A DNA stretch of 64,000 nucleotides from Sphingobacterium sp. lm-10 (GCF_023554555.1 NZ_JAMJWC010000001.1:930001-994000), one strand, 5' to 3'. Counted from the first letter of the stretch, positions 28,101 to 37,455 are shown. Program-made: numbers and translations. Notes: generated by a model not told the origin, from the letters alone.

Positions 28101-28168
28101 TAACCCAACTCTTTTTGAAAAAGCTGAATAATGCGGTTTTGAGTAATGCGTTCTATCGGGTTAATCAT
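25115..28168 (-). CDS. hsdR: Type I restriction enzyme R subunit HsdR
   Basis: A 1017-aa motor/nuclease subunit. The N-terminal PD-(D/E)xK nuclease has Asp134 in RRPDVVLY and Glu148-x-Lys150 in GVLELKRG. The SF2 helicase motor has Walker A TQGSGKS (275-281), a DECH box in FVFIDECHRTQSG and motif III FIGFTGTPLL. The C-terminal helical part binds the methylase core. Together with HsdM and HsdS it translocates and cuts unmethylated DNA. Unusually, four other genes lie between hsdS and hsdR; all are on the same strand. Confidence 0.97.
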   Translation of the reverse strand: MINPIERITQNRIIQLFQKELGYTYYGNWEKREHNSNVEGAILKQNLLKRGYSEVLADKAVKEIYDLANTNAGNLYDRNKAMYALLRYGVKARPDLGEQFDTIFPIDWQNFANNEFGVAEEVTLSKGENNRRPDVVLYINGIAVGVLELKRGTTDISESINQSISNQKVLFNEWFYTTVQLLMAGNNTQGLKYGTIETQAKYYLAWKEDEEENEDYKLDKYVKKLCQKERLIDLIYNWVVFDAGVKKFPRPHQYFALKEAQEFVRKKEGGIIWHTQGSGKSLMMVMLGKWILENVANSRIVILTDRTELDDQIERVFKDVGETDVAKTRSGKELMQFLTSSRPRLVCSLIHKFGNKTDIDFDVFIKDLENNPVQTQGEIFVFIDECHRTQSGKLNQVMKAVLHNAVFIGFTGTPLLKADKKTTMDVFGRYIHTYKFNEAVEDGVVKDLMYEGRAIEQNLTSQTKVDQWFEAKTAALNDFQKNELKKKWGTMQNVLSSKSRMEKIVTDIVVDFSVKPRLKSQNGNAILVASSIYEAAKYYSLFLHTELKNRCAIITSYNPNASDVSLEDTGADSETDKQFVYKIYTDLLKEVSVKGNKSKTETYEADAKERFRKEPARMKLLIVVSKLLTGFDAPPCTYIYIDKRMQDHTLFQAICRVNRLDTDDKDYGYIIDYMELFGNVTDAINVYTSELDSEGFTKEEVSIQLKDRLKIAKDRLFTALETVESICENVASPKNDLAYIRYFCGNTENPEDLKATEYKRMALYKGIVEYIRAYANIKADFTVAEFTDAEVKRFNTKLDEYLNLREIIRIASSETIDLKAFEADMRFLIDTYIKAEESAVISPFENISLLDLLETNMDQAIDRLPKEIKANREAVAELIENNVRSKIVEEHLLDPKYFDHMSVLLQELIEKRKQETVSYQDYLKEMAELIRHVNQGKQDDIPKSLNTKGKVALYHTLDGDERLALALEEKVQYAKQEGFRENLAKQKLVKKAIFDVLDDVSRVEEIYKIIDAHKDEY

Positions 28169-28178
28169 GGGATGTAGA

Positions 28179-30629
28179 TTACAGTTGATTCAATTTACTT
28201 AAAAGAGTCTCAACTTCATTCAAAGCAGAGGTTCTAGATTCTAAAATGATCTCAAAGCCATACTCCGACCACGTATATCCTAAAATAATTAAGATCGACT
28301 GAATGGTATCGTTGTAGTTGTCAATTTTATTAGAACCTTTAGACTTCATAAAGATTATACGGTAACCCTCTTCTAAAAAACTAATGGCAACCGTATAACT
28401 AATACGATCATAATGCCAACCACTAAAATCAATTTGAGTGATATCGTCATAGCCTTTTGCCGGATAAATCAAACAACTTTCAAACGGGCTAAAAGCTTGC
28501 CTATCCGAAATCTTATGGTATAACACTAGCGTATTTAAATCATACCTTTTATGATTCATCTGCGATGCATTCAAAAGCTGGATGGCGTCATGACGATACT
28601 CCTGGCTATAGATATAACCCTGTCCACAGGCGGCAATTAATCTAGCATCATCAATAAAATCTTTCCTCCAATCAACAACATCCGATTCATGAATCATGTT
28701 ATTTAATGAATCAACAACGGATTGTATATTATCATGGCGGAAACTTTCGCTATCTACAACACATTTAAAAATATTCCTTTTCAATTTAGATGAGACGGCG
28801 AGTTCATAATCCGAAAAATAAACACGCAACATACGCTTCCAACTGAAATCCCGATCGTAGTTCTTCACCTTTTTTGAACTACCAAAATTACACAACCATT
28901 TGCTTCGATTTTCTATCAAGTAGTTATCTTGGGTAAGAAGTGCCCTTTCCAAAATAAATGCGCTATTATGATCAGAGTCTAGAATGGAGAACAAGGCTGT
29001 GAACTTTACCAAGTAATTATTGAAAATAACCTTTAAATCTATGTTATCTTGATTCGATACGTGATGATCGGTAATACCACTGAATTCCAAAAGATAGGCG
29101 ATTTGACCACGATGAAAAATGGACATTTCGGCTTTTTCGATTTGGTTCTTCCAAGAATTGGTTGTGCCTAGATCGGATAGTATCAAAGCAGCCTTTATCC
29201 GTTCCTCATAAACCTGATCACTCATAAAGAAATCTATTTGAACATCATCTCGCAAGGATTCCAGAATATTAGGCGCAAAATCTAAAAGCCTATTAATCGA
29301 GGTAATTGCAGAATACATTTGCTCAGACCTATCGAAGCGTGTGTTCTCAACTAAATTCGAAACGACTCTCATCCAATCGCTAATACCATCCGTTTTGTCA
29401 TCGTATCTCAATAGGTAGCTAACATACGCGTAAAATAGTACCCTGTCCGGAATGGATGGGGTATTTTTTAGTATATCTTCAAAAACTTGTTCAAACCGAA
29501 AGTAAAAAATGTTTTCGACCTTATTCAATGGCTTATCGTTTCCATTCATGAGTTTATCTAACGTACTCATCAGGAAAAGAATACTGTCTTTCGTAAATAG
29601 GTTCAGGTCTTTTTGTCGGTGAAATGATAGGAATTCATTGCTTAATAACACGTCCAAAATTTCCTTATTGAAAGGATTATTTGTAATGTAAGAGAATGTT
29701 AGCGATGCTCGAATGAAATTCATCAACTCCTCATCATAAATATTACTGGCGCCAACAAGGTGACGGTAATTCCAAAACAAATCCGTCCACACACAATCAA
29801 TCTTATTCGAGAAATATTGCTTAGCAGAACACGGCAAAGGTTCACCACCCAGAATCAACGTGAAATCCATCATTTTATCGTCGAAAATTGAGCTAATCTC
29901 CTCCTCAAACCTAGCTTTGAAATTTTCGAAGTCCGTCAATGGCTTTCCTCGCGAATTCATCTTAATGTACAAGTCATCTCCTTGTTTTAAATCATTCAAG
30001 TCTAGAAACAAAAAGGTAATTACCGGCTCATCTGAAATCAAACGAGAATAAAAATGAATGGAATCTTTAAATAAGAGATGAATATGATCAAGCATATTAA
30101 GCATAGACGAGACGGTCGCATCACTTTTCCAATGCTCTTGAAACCAACCTTTGTTAGTGATTAATTTGGAGAGCGCGTTTTCTTTATTTCTATCAGGTTC
30201 TATAAGCGGAGCAAAATCAATCTGCTCGGTCAAAAGCGCCTCACAAAAATCGGTAGAACTGAATCTAGTCTTATATACGAATTTGGACTTACCATTGTAT
30301 GTCAAGGTATTGGATATAAAACTTAGGTCGTTATTAGCCTTCGCTAGGTACCAGTGTAATAGGAAAAGAGTCGTCAGCCGCTGTTGACCATCTAGTGGAA
30401 TAAAAACCTTATCCGGACTGATATACCCATAGATAAAATCTAAATCCCGATTTGGTATCCCCTCGGCTAGATAGGAATACAAAGCACTTAGAAAGTTGCT
30501 GCGCAATTCTCTTTGAGAACTTCTGCCTTGCGCATAATCTCTTTGAATAATTGGTATTTCAATCCGAAATGAATCCAACCTAAGAAGCTGATAAAACGAA
30601 TATCTTCTTGCTGTTTTTTGCATTCCCAT
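28179..30629 (-). CDS. DUF262 (GmrS-like ParB-fold) protein, 816 aa
   Basis: The N-terminal DUF262 domain has both hallmarks: IPIIQRDYAQGR (25-36) and PLDGQQRLTTLFLLHW (about 78-94). These form the ParB/Srx-like nucleotide-hydrolysing site of GmrSD, BrxU and SspE type restriction enzymes. The long C-terminal part (about 250-816) is helical and no DUF1524 HNH motif could be found. It overlaps the stop of the upstream DUF262+DUF1524 gene (TAATG). The two are probably one functional module. It ends 11 bp before hsdR. Confidence 0.88.
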   Translation of the reverse strand: MGMQKTARRYSFYQLLRLDSFRIEIPIIQRDYAQGRSSQRELRSNFLSALYSYLAEGIPNRDLDFIYGYISPDKVFIPLDGQQRLTTLFLLHWYLAKANNDLSFISNTLTYNGKSKFVYKTRFSSTDFCEALLTEQIDFAPLIEPDRNKENALSKLITNKGWFQEHWKSDATVSSMLNMLDHIHLLFKDSIHFYSRLISDEPVITFLFLDLNDLKQGDDLYIKMNSRGKPLTDFENFKARFEEEISSIFDDKMMDFTLILGGEPLPCSAKQYFSNKIDCVWTDLFWNYRHLVGASNIYDEELMNFIRASLTFSYITNNPFNKEILDVLLSNEFLSFHRQKDLNLFTKDSILFLMSTLDKLMNGNDKPLNKVENIFYFRFEQVFEDILKNTPSIPDRVLFYAYVSYLLRYDDKTDGISDWMRVVSNLVENTRFDRSEQMYSAITSINRLLDFAPNILESLRDDVQIDFFMSDQVYEERIKAALILSDLGTTNSWKNQIEKAEMSIFHRGQIAYLLEFSGITDHHVSNQDNIDLKVIFNNYLVKFTALFSILDSDHNSAFILERALLTQDNYLIENRSKWLCNFGSSKKVKNYDRDFSWKRMLRVYFSDYELAVSSKLKRNIFKCVVDSESFRHDNIQSVVDSLNNMIHESDVVDWRKDFIDDARLIAACGQGYIYSQEYRHDAIQLLNASQMNHKRYDLNTLVLYHKISDRQAFSPFESCLIYPAKGYDDITQIDFSGWHYDRISYTVAISFLEEGYRIIFMKSKGSNKIDNYNDTIQSILIILGYTWSEYGFEIILESRTSALNEVETLLSKLNQL

Positions 30630-32407
30630 TAATTATTGTTTAGATGTTTTGAAAGAACATGACGCATGGCTTTACTATAGTCTTTAGCATCTTGCTTTGT
30701 CCAGAATAGCGCTTGAGACATTTGTCGGCTATAATATTTTAGAAATAAATTCTTAGTTGCTATGGGAACAAAAACCCCATTTTTGTCATTTTCTATGATT
30801 CGCATTCTTTTGATAGGAAACATCGCGTTCTTATAACTTCTATTGGTCGAACTATCTAAAAGCGCGAGGTTCTCAATGCCATTGTTATCACTGATCTCAC
30901 CCTCTCTAAAAAAATGATGCAATTGTTCGAAAAGTTCTCCGATTTCCGCTAACTCAAAAGGCTTAATCATGCTGTGGACGACTTTACTTGCTAATGTAAA
31001 CCGCAGCGTGCTCTGTTCATCTTTCTTCATCTCCAATAGAACTTCATCAACAGCCTCCGCATAAGTCGTTTCTCCTTCATCTATTTTTTCGTCTGAATAT
31101 CGTTCGAAACCTGTGAAATATTTCAACAGATCTGATAACCAATTGATGTAATTTTTGCTATTCGGGATAGCTTGAGTCTGAGAATTAACATGTTCAATGT
31201 CCCATTTCTCCAATTTATACTTATCGAAGGGAAACCAAAAGATTGCCTTTTCGGTCTGAAGAAGGGTTTCTATATTAAACAATAATAAAACCTTTTTTAT
31301 TTCACTCTTATGACTATCGAACGACAGTTCCTCGAGTTCGATACCTTGGAGAGATTGCCGAATTTTTCCTAAAATCCAGCTAGCATACGCATCCTTATCC
31401 AAGCTCATGGAAACATGGATCGCCTCTTCAATATTAATAGCATGGTGCTCTATCAAAAAACCGATGTAATGATAAAGCTCACGATCTAAGTACCATTCTT
31501 CCAATTTGTTGAAGTACTGCTTTATTTTTAGCCATACCTCTTCAACGGATTTTTCAATATCCAAATTTTCCTCACCCAACATATGATAGAAATGCAAAAA
31601 GGAGTGTAGTCTATCGGACTCCGCTTTCTTTTTTGAAATCAGATCAAATACGAAGTCGATATGATTATCATAATCGATTTTCCCTTTAGTAGAGTTTATA
31701 AAATACCATAATTTGGGATCTCGAAGTTTCCTTTCAATCCCATCCCATTCTGTACTGATTTGAATTTGTTTTAATCCAGACCCATTTTTAAAATTTTCAG
31801 CCTTCAAAAACAAGGCTTTTATCAGTTCCGCATTCGTCAGAGGTATTTTACCGACGTTTATACGAGTAAATACTTCAATAGCACTTTCCTGTGATGTTTC
31901 AAACCAGATGATAAACGTTCTATTCAGCAAAATATCTTCAAAACGATTTATCAAGTTTTGTTTGCCGATGAAAAACTTTTTTATCGTGTCGAATACTTCA
32001 TGAATATGATAGAAATCAATGTTTGAGTTACTCAAGCTTTCATCAATCCTGTCCAAAAACTTTTGGCTATCAACCCGTGTTTGGTAGCGCAGATCAAAGG
32101 CTTTAGGACGATACTCTTCTGAAAACCTGCCGTATAAAAACTTAAGAATTAGAAATATTGTCGTCAACCTTTGCTGACCATCAATTAAGTCCCACCCTTC
32201 CTCTAAATGGTCACTCTTCGCTAAAACGATAGGTTGCAAACAGTAGAAATCATCCTCGTCGTTTTTTTTCTCCATAAATGTGAACAAGTCTTTCAGCAGA
32301 GCTTCTGCCTCGATTTTTGTCCATCGATACCCCCGCTGATACGATGGTACAAAAAACGAATATTGCATTAAATCATTGATAGGCAACAATTGTAGGTTGT
32401 TATTCAT
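30629..32407 (-). CDS. DUF262 + DUF1524 (GmrSD-like) protein, 592 aa
   Basis: N-terminal DUF262: PSYQRGYRW at 21-29 and DGQQRLTT at 76-83. C-terminal DUF1524 HNH-like nuclease: WDIEHVNSQ (His406) and the later block NLALLDSSTNRSYKNAMFP (about 511-530). GmrSD-type enzymes use a nucleotide-dependent DUF262 part to control an HNH nuclease that cuts modified phage DNA. Here a complete DUF262-HNH protein is followed, with TAATG overlap, by a second DUF262 protein, and both sit inside a type I restriction operon. The target modification is unknown. Confidence 0.92.
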   Translation of the reverse strand: MNNNLQLLPINDLMQYSFFVPSYQRGYRWTKIEAEALLKDLFTFMEKKNDEDDFYCLQPIVLAKSDHLEEGWDLIDGQQRLTTIFLILKFLYGRFSEEYRPKAFDLRYQTRVDSQKFLDRIDESLSNSNIDFYHIHEVFDTIKKFFIGKQNLINRFEDILLNRTFIIWFETSQESAIEVFTRINVGKIPLTNAELIKALFLKAENFKNGSGLKQIQISTEWDGIERKLRDPKLWYFINSTKGKIDYDNHIDFVFDLISKKKAESDRLHSFLHFYHMLGEENLDIEKSVEEVWLKIKQYFNKLEEWYLDRELYHYIGFLIEHHAINIEEAIHVSMSLDKDAYASWILGKIRQSLQGIELEELSFDSHKSEIKKVLLLFNIETLLQTEKAIFWFPFDKYKLEKWDIEHVNSQTQAIPNSKNYINWLSDLLKYFTGFERYSDEKIDEGETTYAEAVDEVLLEMKKDEQSTLRFTLASKVVHSMIKPFELAEIGELFEQLHHFFREGEISDNNGIENLALLDSSTNRSYKNAMFPIKRMRIIENDKNGVFVPIATKNLFLKYYSRQMSQALFWTKQDAKDYSKAMRHVLSKHLNNN

Positions 32408-32460
32408 TTTTAGATATTTCTTTTTAAAAATTAGTTTGATACTTCCCTAAACCTCTTTCG

Positions 32461-33165
32461 CTAAACCGCAACCAACCGATACTCGCCTTGAAAAATCACC
32501 TCCATCATCGGCTCTTCGGTTTTCTCCCCGCTCCAATAACGGCGCAGGTATCCCATAAAATCCCTGTAAAGCATCTTATGATTTAGACTATCTACAATCC
32601 TAAAATCGCCTACAAACATCCCCTCTTGCTCCAAAATTTCCACCCGATGTATATGCCCCTTTCCACTCAAGTATTTGTTCATAAAGTACGTACACGACGC
32701 TTCATCAGTAAAGAACGAAGCGCCTATACGCCGCGACGTCTTGTGATAGAATGCATCTACACGCGCCTGCTCCAAGAAATACTCCCAAAAAATCCGGTCA
32801 TCGTTAATCATCACGAAACGATTCTCCGCATCAAAAGATTGCAAAAAAGCATTCAAATCATCTACATCGATGGTCAACCCTTTATGATGCGGTGCATGTG
32901 TGATCCTGTCCAAATCCAAGCTGCTACCAAAACTAATAGCAGAAGCTAATTCATCCATAAATCGATGTCCGTGCAAGTAAACAAAGTTGTTCAGGATCAG
33001 TAAAAAATCAAGGGGCAAATGATCCAAGCGACGCATAACATCCTCATAAGTCATCAATAAATGAATGTGCTCATGTGGATAGTTGTGAGGACCAGGTCGC
33101 CACACATCAGTATGTCGTTCATCTCCATCTGCACGCTCTAGTTCTACACGGTAATATTCGGTCAT
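32461..33165 (-). CDS. DUF2441-like protein in the hsd operon, 234 aa
   Basis: A soluble protein. The C-terminal half shows the order FWEYFLEQAR, YHKTSRRIGASFF, TYFMNKYLSGKGHIHRVEI, resembling DUF2441-type proteins (E-x2-R, then a conserved S/T-R-x2-S pattern, then a strand). The N-terminal half (DVWRPGPHNYPHEHIHLLMTY, in part) is unrecognised. It lies 54 bp after the small membrane protein and 53 bp before the DUF262 pair, same strand. The family link is tentative; no catalytic residues can be named. Confidence 0.6.
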   Translation of the reverse strand: MTEYYRVELERADGDERHTDVWRPGPHNYPHEHIHLLMTYEDVMRRLDHLPLDFLLILNNFVYLHGHRFMDELASAISFGSSLDLDRITHAPHHKGLTIDVDDLNAFLQSFDAENRFVMINDDRIFWEYFLEQARVDAFYHKTSRRIGASFFTDEASCTYFMNKYLSGKGHIHRVEILEQEGMFVGDFRIVDSLNHKMLYRDFMGYLRRYWSGEKTEEPMMEVIFQGEYRLVAV

Positions 33166-33219
33166 TGATTATAGGTTTAATTCGGTTTGGTTAATATTTT
33201 CAGGTAAGGTGCGATTGTT

Positions 33220-33693
33220 TTATTTTGATTTGAAAAAGTCTTTACCTTTCTCGAGATAATAAGATTTATACCCATCACCAGCAATTTCAGCCTCCCATAA
33301 TTCGCGAAATACGGCATAATTACGATAGTAGTACATCATACCAGAATGCCAACTTTCCCAAAGTTTCGCTGAAATTCGCTTTTTCTTATACCAATAATAT
33401 TGTTCAGCACAAAGGTTAAAGTAATCGATGAGCAAGTGATACATTTTTTTCTTTTCAATTAGAGAATCGATTTCTTTCAACTGACTTAATGTGGCAATAG
33501 TATCAAGTAGATCGAGGCTATCGTTAAATTCATCATACCTTTTGTTAAACTCGCTAAATAGCTCCTTCTCCATTTTTTGGTGGTTCAGCTTCTTGTTCGC
33601 AGCACTGAATATAACGGTTATCACTATACCTACAACTCCTAGAAAAGCAGGTGTAAAAGCTTTTACAAGGTCTAAAATTTCTGTATCCATCAT
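33220..33693 (-). CDS. Membrane-anchored protein coupled to hsdS, 157 aa
   Basis: One N-terminal transmembrane helix (about 12-32, AFLGVVGIVITVIFSAA) is followed by a cytoplasmic helical domain rich in aromatic residues (CAEQYYWYKKKRISAKLWES, MMYYYRNYAVFRELWE). Its ATG overlaps the hsdS stop by 4 bp (ATGA), so it is translationally coupled to the specificity subunit. The family is not recognised. A membrane effector or membrane tether for the restriction machinery is a possibility suggested only by position and topology. Confidence 0.7.
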   Translation of the reverse strand: MMDTEILDLVKAFTPAFLGVVGIVITVIFSAANKKLNHQKMEKELFSEFNKRYDEFNDSLDLLDTIATLSQLKEIDSLIEKKKMYHLLIDYFNLCAEQYYWYKKKRISAKLWESWHSGMMYYYRNYAVFRELWEAEIAGDGYKSYYLEKGKDFFKSK

Positions 33694-34859
33694 ACCAACC
33701 GCACTCTCCCCGTCAGCAATTCCTGCATCATTCCTTGTTTTACCTTTCGTGCTTTGCCCAGTTGCGCTTCCAAAGCTTCCAGCTCTGCATCCATATCCGA
33801 TAATATCGTGGCGATGCGGCTTTGCTCAGTGAGAGATGGAAATTGTATCTTAAATTCTTGCAATGTTGGAAGCCTAATTGAATCAACAGTTGCTTTTACA
33901 GTATTTTGCATTGCGTGATTTCCAAAGTACATTCTAAAATACCAGTATAGGTACTTACCATTTGAGTTTACGAAATCACTAATTTTATAAACTCGCTGAT
34001 GGAAATCAAACTTTCCATTTATATAATGAACAATACTCCCAAGATTACCTTCTCCAGGAATTAAGATTGCTTCTCCATCGAAAGAATAAGAATTAATTCT
34101 TTCAATAGTTTGTGAGCGAACAAAAAATGGATAAACACCATTTTCAATCTTATCTTGGTTATTTTTCCTTCCGGTGTAAATAATACTCATTTCCCCCAAT
34201 TTCTTCTCCTCCCAATCCTCTTTTGGCGACAACAATTCTTGCATAGTACCTTGTTTAATCAGGCGTTTTTTGGCGATGAGTTGTTCTAAGCTTTCTATCC
34301 ACGAATCGGCATCACTCAAGGCTTCGGCTATTGCTTCTTGTTCAGGTAAGGATTTTGGATAACAGATAGGTAACTTCTTTGCTGTTAAAGCATTATAGCT
34401 TTGTTGCTTTGTTCCTTGGCAATATTTTAATGCTAACTCATTTCCAAAAGCAACATAATAATGATATAAAAAAGACGTGTTAATTTTATTCTTTTGTGGA
34501 TATAAAGCCATACACGACTGATTAGTTGTTGCCTTTATACCAGTTATTGCACAACTACCTCTTGTGCCCTCAGCTTCCAACCCAGTAATTGCCATCAAAA
34601 ATGTTCCTTTCGGAATTATTTTAAGATTAGTATTTTTAATAGCTAATAGGGAAATTTTTTCTATTGTATCCTTGATGATATTATAGTTAAGCTCCCCGCT
34701 TGTTATCCAAGGAAAATCGCCTATATAGTATTCCTTATTACCTCTGTATGGTGTCATCCCACTTGAAAAACCTTCCATACAATCGCCGAAAGTTTCTAAT
34801 ACCCAATCTTCAGAAACCAGACCAATCTCCGTCTGCACCATCTTATTTTCTTTTACCAT
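33690..34859 (-). CDS. hsdS: Type I restriction specificity subunit HsdS
   Basis: A 389-aa protein with two target-recognition domains, each ending in a long conserved spacer helix: LPEQEAIAEALSDADSWIES (then a repeat ending KQGTMQELL) and LTEQSRIATILSDMDAELEA (ending KQGMMQELL). The two TRDs read the two halves of a bipartite DNA site. It overlaps hsdM by 7 bp and the next gene by 4 bp. The recognised sequence cannot be predicted from sequence alone. Confidence 0.95.
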   Translation of the reverse strand: MVKENKMVQTEIGLVSEDWVLETFGDCMEGFSSGMTPYRGNKEYYIGDFPWITSGELNYNIIKDTIEKISLLAIKNTNLKIIPKGTFLMAITGLEAEGTRGSCAITGIKATTNQSCMALYPQKNKINTSFLYHYYVAFGNELALKYCQGTKQQSYNALTAKKLPICYPKSLPEQEAIAEALSDADSWIESLEQLIAKKRLIKQGTMQELLSPKEDWEEKKLGEMSIIYTGRKNNQDKIENGVYPFFVRSQTIERINSYSFDGEAILIPGEGNLGSIVHYINGKFDFHQRVYKISDFVNSNGKYLYWYFRMYFGNHAMQNTVKATVDSIRLPTLQEFKIQFPSLTEQSRIATILSDMDAELEALEAQLGKARKVKQGMMQELLTGRVRLV

Positions 34860-37291
34860 ACCAATCCCATTTTTTGCAAATGCGCCAATACTTTTTGTGA
34901 TGCTTCCACTGTTTGGGTTTCCAATGCAGGTAAAGCCTGTTGGTAGCGGTCTGCCAGTTCCTTAATACGTTGCGTCAAGTTTTGGCTCAGCTTTTCTTGT
35001 TCGCTGTTCAGCGCATTTTGCAATATAGGTGTCCATTTGTAGTTAATCACCATATCTTTTATTTCGGCTTCGGTAAGTAAAGGATATTGCGCCACCACTT
35101 TTATTTCCAGATTTTCTTTCGCAATCTTGATCAGTTTGGTAATGCCACCCAAAGCTTCCTGCGTATCAATATAGTTTTTGATGTATTTCAACTCTTCTTT
35201 GGAAGCATTTTCTGCCTTACGAACTTTATATAAGTCCTTTACATTTTTAAGATTTATTTTTTCCAACTCACTGAAAATGCCTTCCTCACCGCTGTTTTCT
35301 TCTTCTATTTCTGCAAGGGCTTCCTGCGTGGAGTTCAACTGGTTTTCTAAATTCTGCAAACTATCGGCTTGTTCTTTAAAGAAATAGGCAATCATCATTT
35401 CCGGCGTTATCATTCTGCCTTCTATCCCTGCCAAACCAGCGATCTCTTTATCCATTGCTGCTTTGCCATCTTTTCCTTTTTTGCCTTTCACCACCAAGCG
35501 GGTATATTCGGTTCCTGCTTGCCAGCCATCCAAAGCAATGCTGTAAAAATCGTCTTGCATAGTATCTGCCCAATACTGCATCAGGTGTTGGTACATCGCA
35601 TAATGGCTCACCAAAGCGTTGCCTTCAAAATGTTTTAAAAGCGATTGTGTGGTTTGGTGGATATTATCTTTGAGGTGAAAACCTTTGTCTAATGTGTTCC
35701 ATTCGGTTTGTTGCTGTTGCAACCATTGGTCAAAAGCTTGGTGCATCTCTTGGTTGAATGCCACGAACTCCGGATGGTTGAATATGGTCGCTTTTACGTC
35801 TTCCGCAGATACTTTCAAAGCAAAATAACCGGATCTGGCTTCGCTAAATAGCTCCGCTTTCAGTGATGGAAACAAATCCCAATAGGCCTGTAAGCCTTCC
35901 ACATCCTTTTGTGGAATACCACCTAACAGATGCCCACTCAAATCCTGAATATCTTCTGCTTCCTGCGTGTCAATGTAGCGTGGAATATTGAGGTTGTAAT
36001 CGTTTTTGGGATCGGCAATTTCGGTCATTGATACCATACGACTGTACTTTGGCACTTCGGCAAAGGCATCGAACACATCGGTTATCTTGCGGATATCCTG
36101 CTCGCGTAAGCGATTCTTGTTGCCGTCTTTCACAAAGCCTTTGCTGGCATCTACCATAAACAGTCCTTTGCGGTGCTCGGCATTTTCTTTGTCCAACACA
36201 ATAATACAGGCTGGAATGCCCGTACCGTAAAACAGATTGGCAGGCAAACCAATAATCGCTTTGATATAGCCTTTCTTCAAAATATTCTTACGGATTTCGC
36301 CCTCTGCATTTCCACGGAACAATACACCATGAGGCAGTACAACAGCCCCTTTTCCGTGCGCTTTCAAGGATTGTAAGATGTGCAGCAGAAAGGCGTAATC
36401 GCCATTCTTTTCTGGCGGAATGCCCAATTCGAATCGGTTATATTCATCGCTATCTGGATTCACGTTATTTCTCCAGTTTTTCAATGAAAATGGTGGATTG
36501 GCAACTACATAATCAAATTTCCTAAGCGATCCGTTTTCTTCTTTATAGGAAGGACGGCTCAAGGTATTATCTGCAACAATGGTGGCGGTTTCGGCACCAT
36601 GCAGAATCATATTCATATGCGCTAAGTTGGCAGTGGTCGTTTCCTTTTCCTGCCCGTACAAATCGATGTTTTTACCTGCTTCATTCATCACTTTCAATAA
36701 AAGCGACCCCGATCCGCAAGTCGGGTCATAAGCCATTGTTTGATGTGATGAATTGTTTTGGTTGATGCCAATGACCTTTGCCAATACGCGCGAAACTTCC
36801 GCAGGAGTATAAAACTGTCCTTTTGATTTTCCACTTTCGGTCGCAAAGTGACGCATTAGATATTCGTAAGCATCGCCCAAAATATCGTCACCCTCCGCGG
36901 AATTTCCGGAGAAATCCAAACTTGGATCATTAAAAATACGCACTAAGTTCGAAACGGTATCCACCAAATCTTTGCCTTTTCCCAGTTTCGTTTCATCGTT
37001 AAAATCGGGGAAATCATTCAGTTTATTCGCCTCTTTAATAGGGTTCAGGATTAGCTTATTGACCATATCGCCAATTTCTGGGTTCCCAATCAAATCCACC
37101 ATATCATCAAACGACGCACCTTTCGGAACAGTGATGGCACCAAACGGATCGTCTTTGTACTTGTCAGATATGTACTTTACAAATAACATCGTCAATACAT
37201 AATCCTTGTATTGCGAAGCGTCCATTCCGCCACGTAATTCGTCGCATGATGCCCATAATGAGCTATATAATTCTGATTTTTTTATTGCCAT
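34853..37291 (-). CDS. hsdM: Type I restriction methyltransferase subunit HsdM
   Basis: An 812-aa N6-adenine methyltransferase. HsdM_N helical domain (about 5-150), then the SAM-binding motif DPTCGSGSLLLK (189-200) and catalytic NPPF (265-268). It is much longer than the usual about 500 aa, with a C-terminal extension from about 450 that ends in a coiled-coil region (LQNLENQLNSTQEALAEIEE). This long form is common in Bacteroidota. It is the first gene of the operon that runs down to about 23.6 kb. Confidence 0.96.
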   Translation of the reverse strand: MAIKKSELYSSLWASCDELRGGMDASQYKDYVLTMLFVKYISDKYKDDPFGAITVPKGASFDDMVDLIGNPEIGDMVNKLILNPIKEANKLNDFPDFNDETKLGKGKDLVDTVSNLVRIFNDPSLDFSGNSAEGDDILGDAYEYLMRHFATESGKSKGQFYTPAEVSRVLAKVIGINQNNSSHQTMAYDPTCGSGSLLLKVMNEAGKNIDLYGQEKETTTANLAHMNMILHGAETATIVADNTLSRPSYKEENGSLRKFDYVVANPPFSLKNWRNNVNPDSDEYNRFELGIPPEKNGDYAFLLHILQSLKAHGKGAVVLPHGVLFRGNAEGEIRKNILKKGYIKAIIGLPANLFYGTGIPACIIVLDKENAEHRKGLFMVDASKGFVKDGNKNRLREQDIRKITDVFDAFAEVPKYSRMVSMTEIADPKNDYNLNIPRYIDTQEAEDIQDLSGHLLGGIPQKDVEGLQAYWDLFPSLKAELFSEARSGYFALKVSAEDVKATIFNHPEFVAFNQEMHQAFDQWLQQQQTEWNTLDKGFHLKDNIHQTTQSLLKHFEGNALVSHYAMYQHLMQYWADTMQDDFYSIALDGWQAGTEYTRLVVKGKKGKDGKAAMDKEIAGLAGIEGRMITPEMMIAYFFKEQADSLQNLENQLNSTQEALAEIEEENSGEEGIFSELEKINLKNVKDLYKVRKAENASKEELKYIKNYIDTQEALGGITKLIKIAKENLEIKVVAQYPLLTEAEIKDMVINYKWTPILQNALNSEQEKLSQNLTQRIKELADRYQQALPALETQTVEASQKVLAHLQKMGLVW

Positions 37292-37455
37292 TTTACTGAT
37301 TGCTTGGTAGTTATTTTTAAGCGATAGCGTTCCACAAATTATGTTTTTTTTCAGGCGAAAACAATACGGGAAAACGTAAAGTCTAAAAACTTATTATCGC
37401 TAACAAAACCAAATAACTAACCAGAAAATAATTGGATAAAAATAGTCAGCTGACG

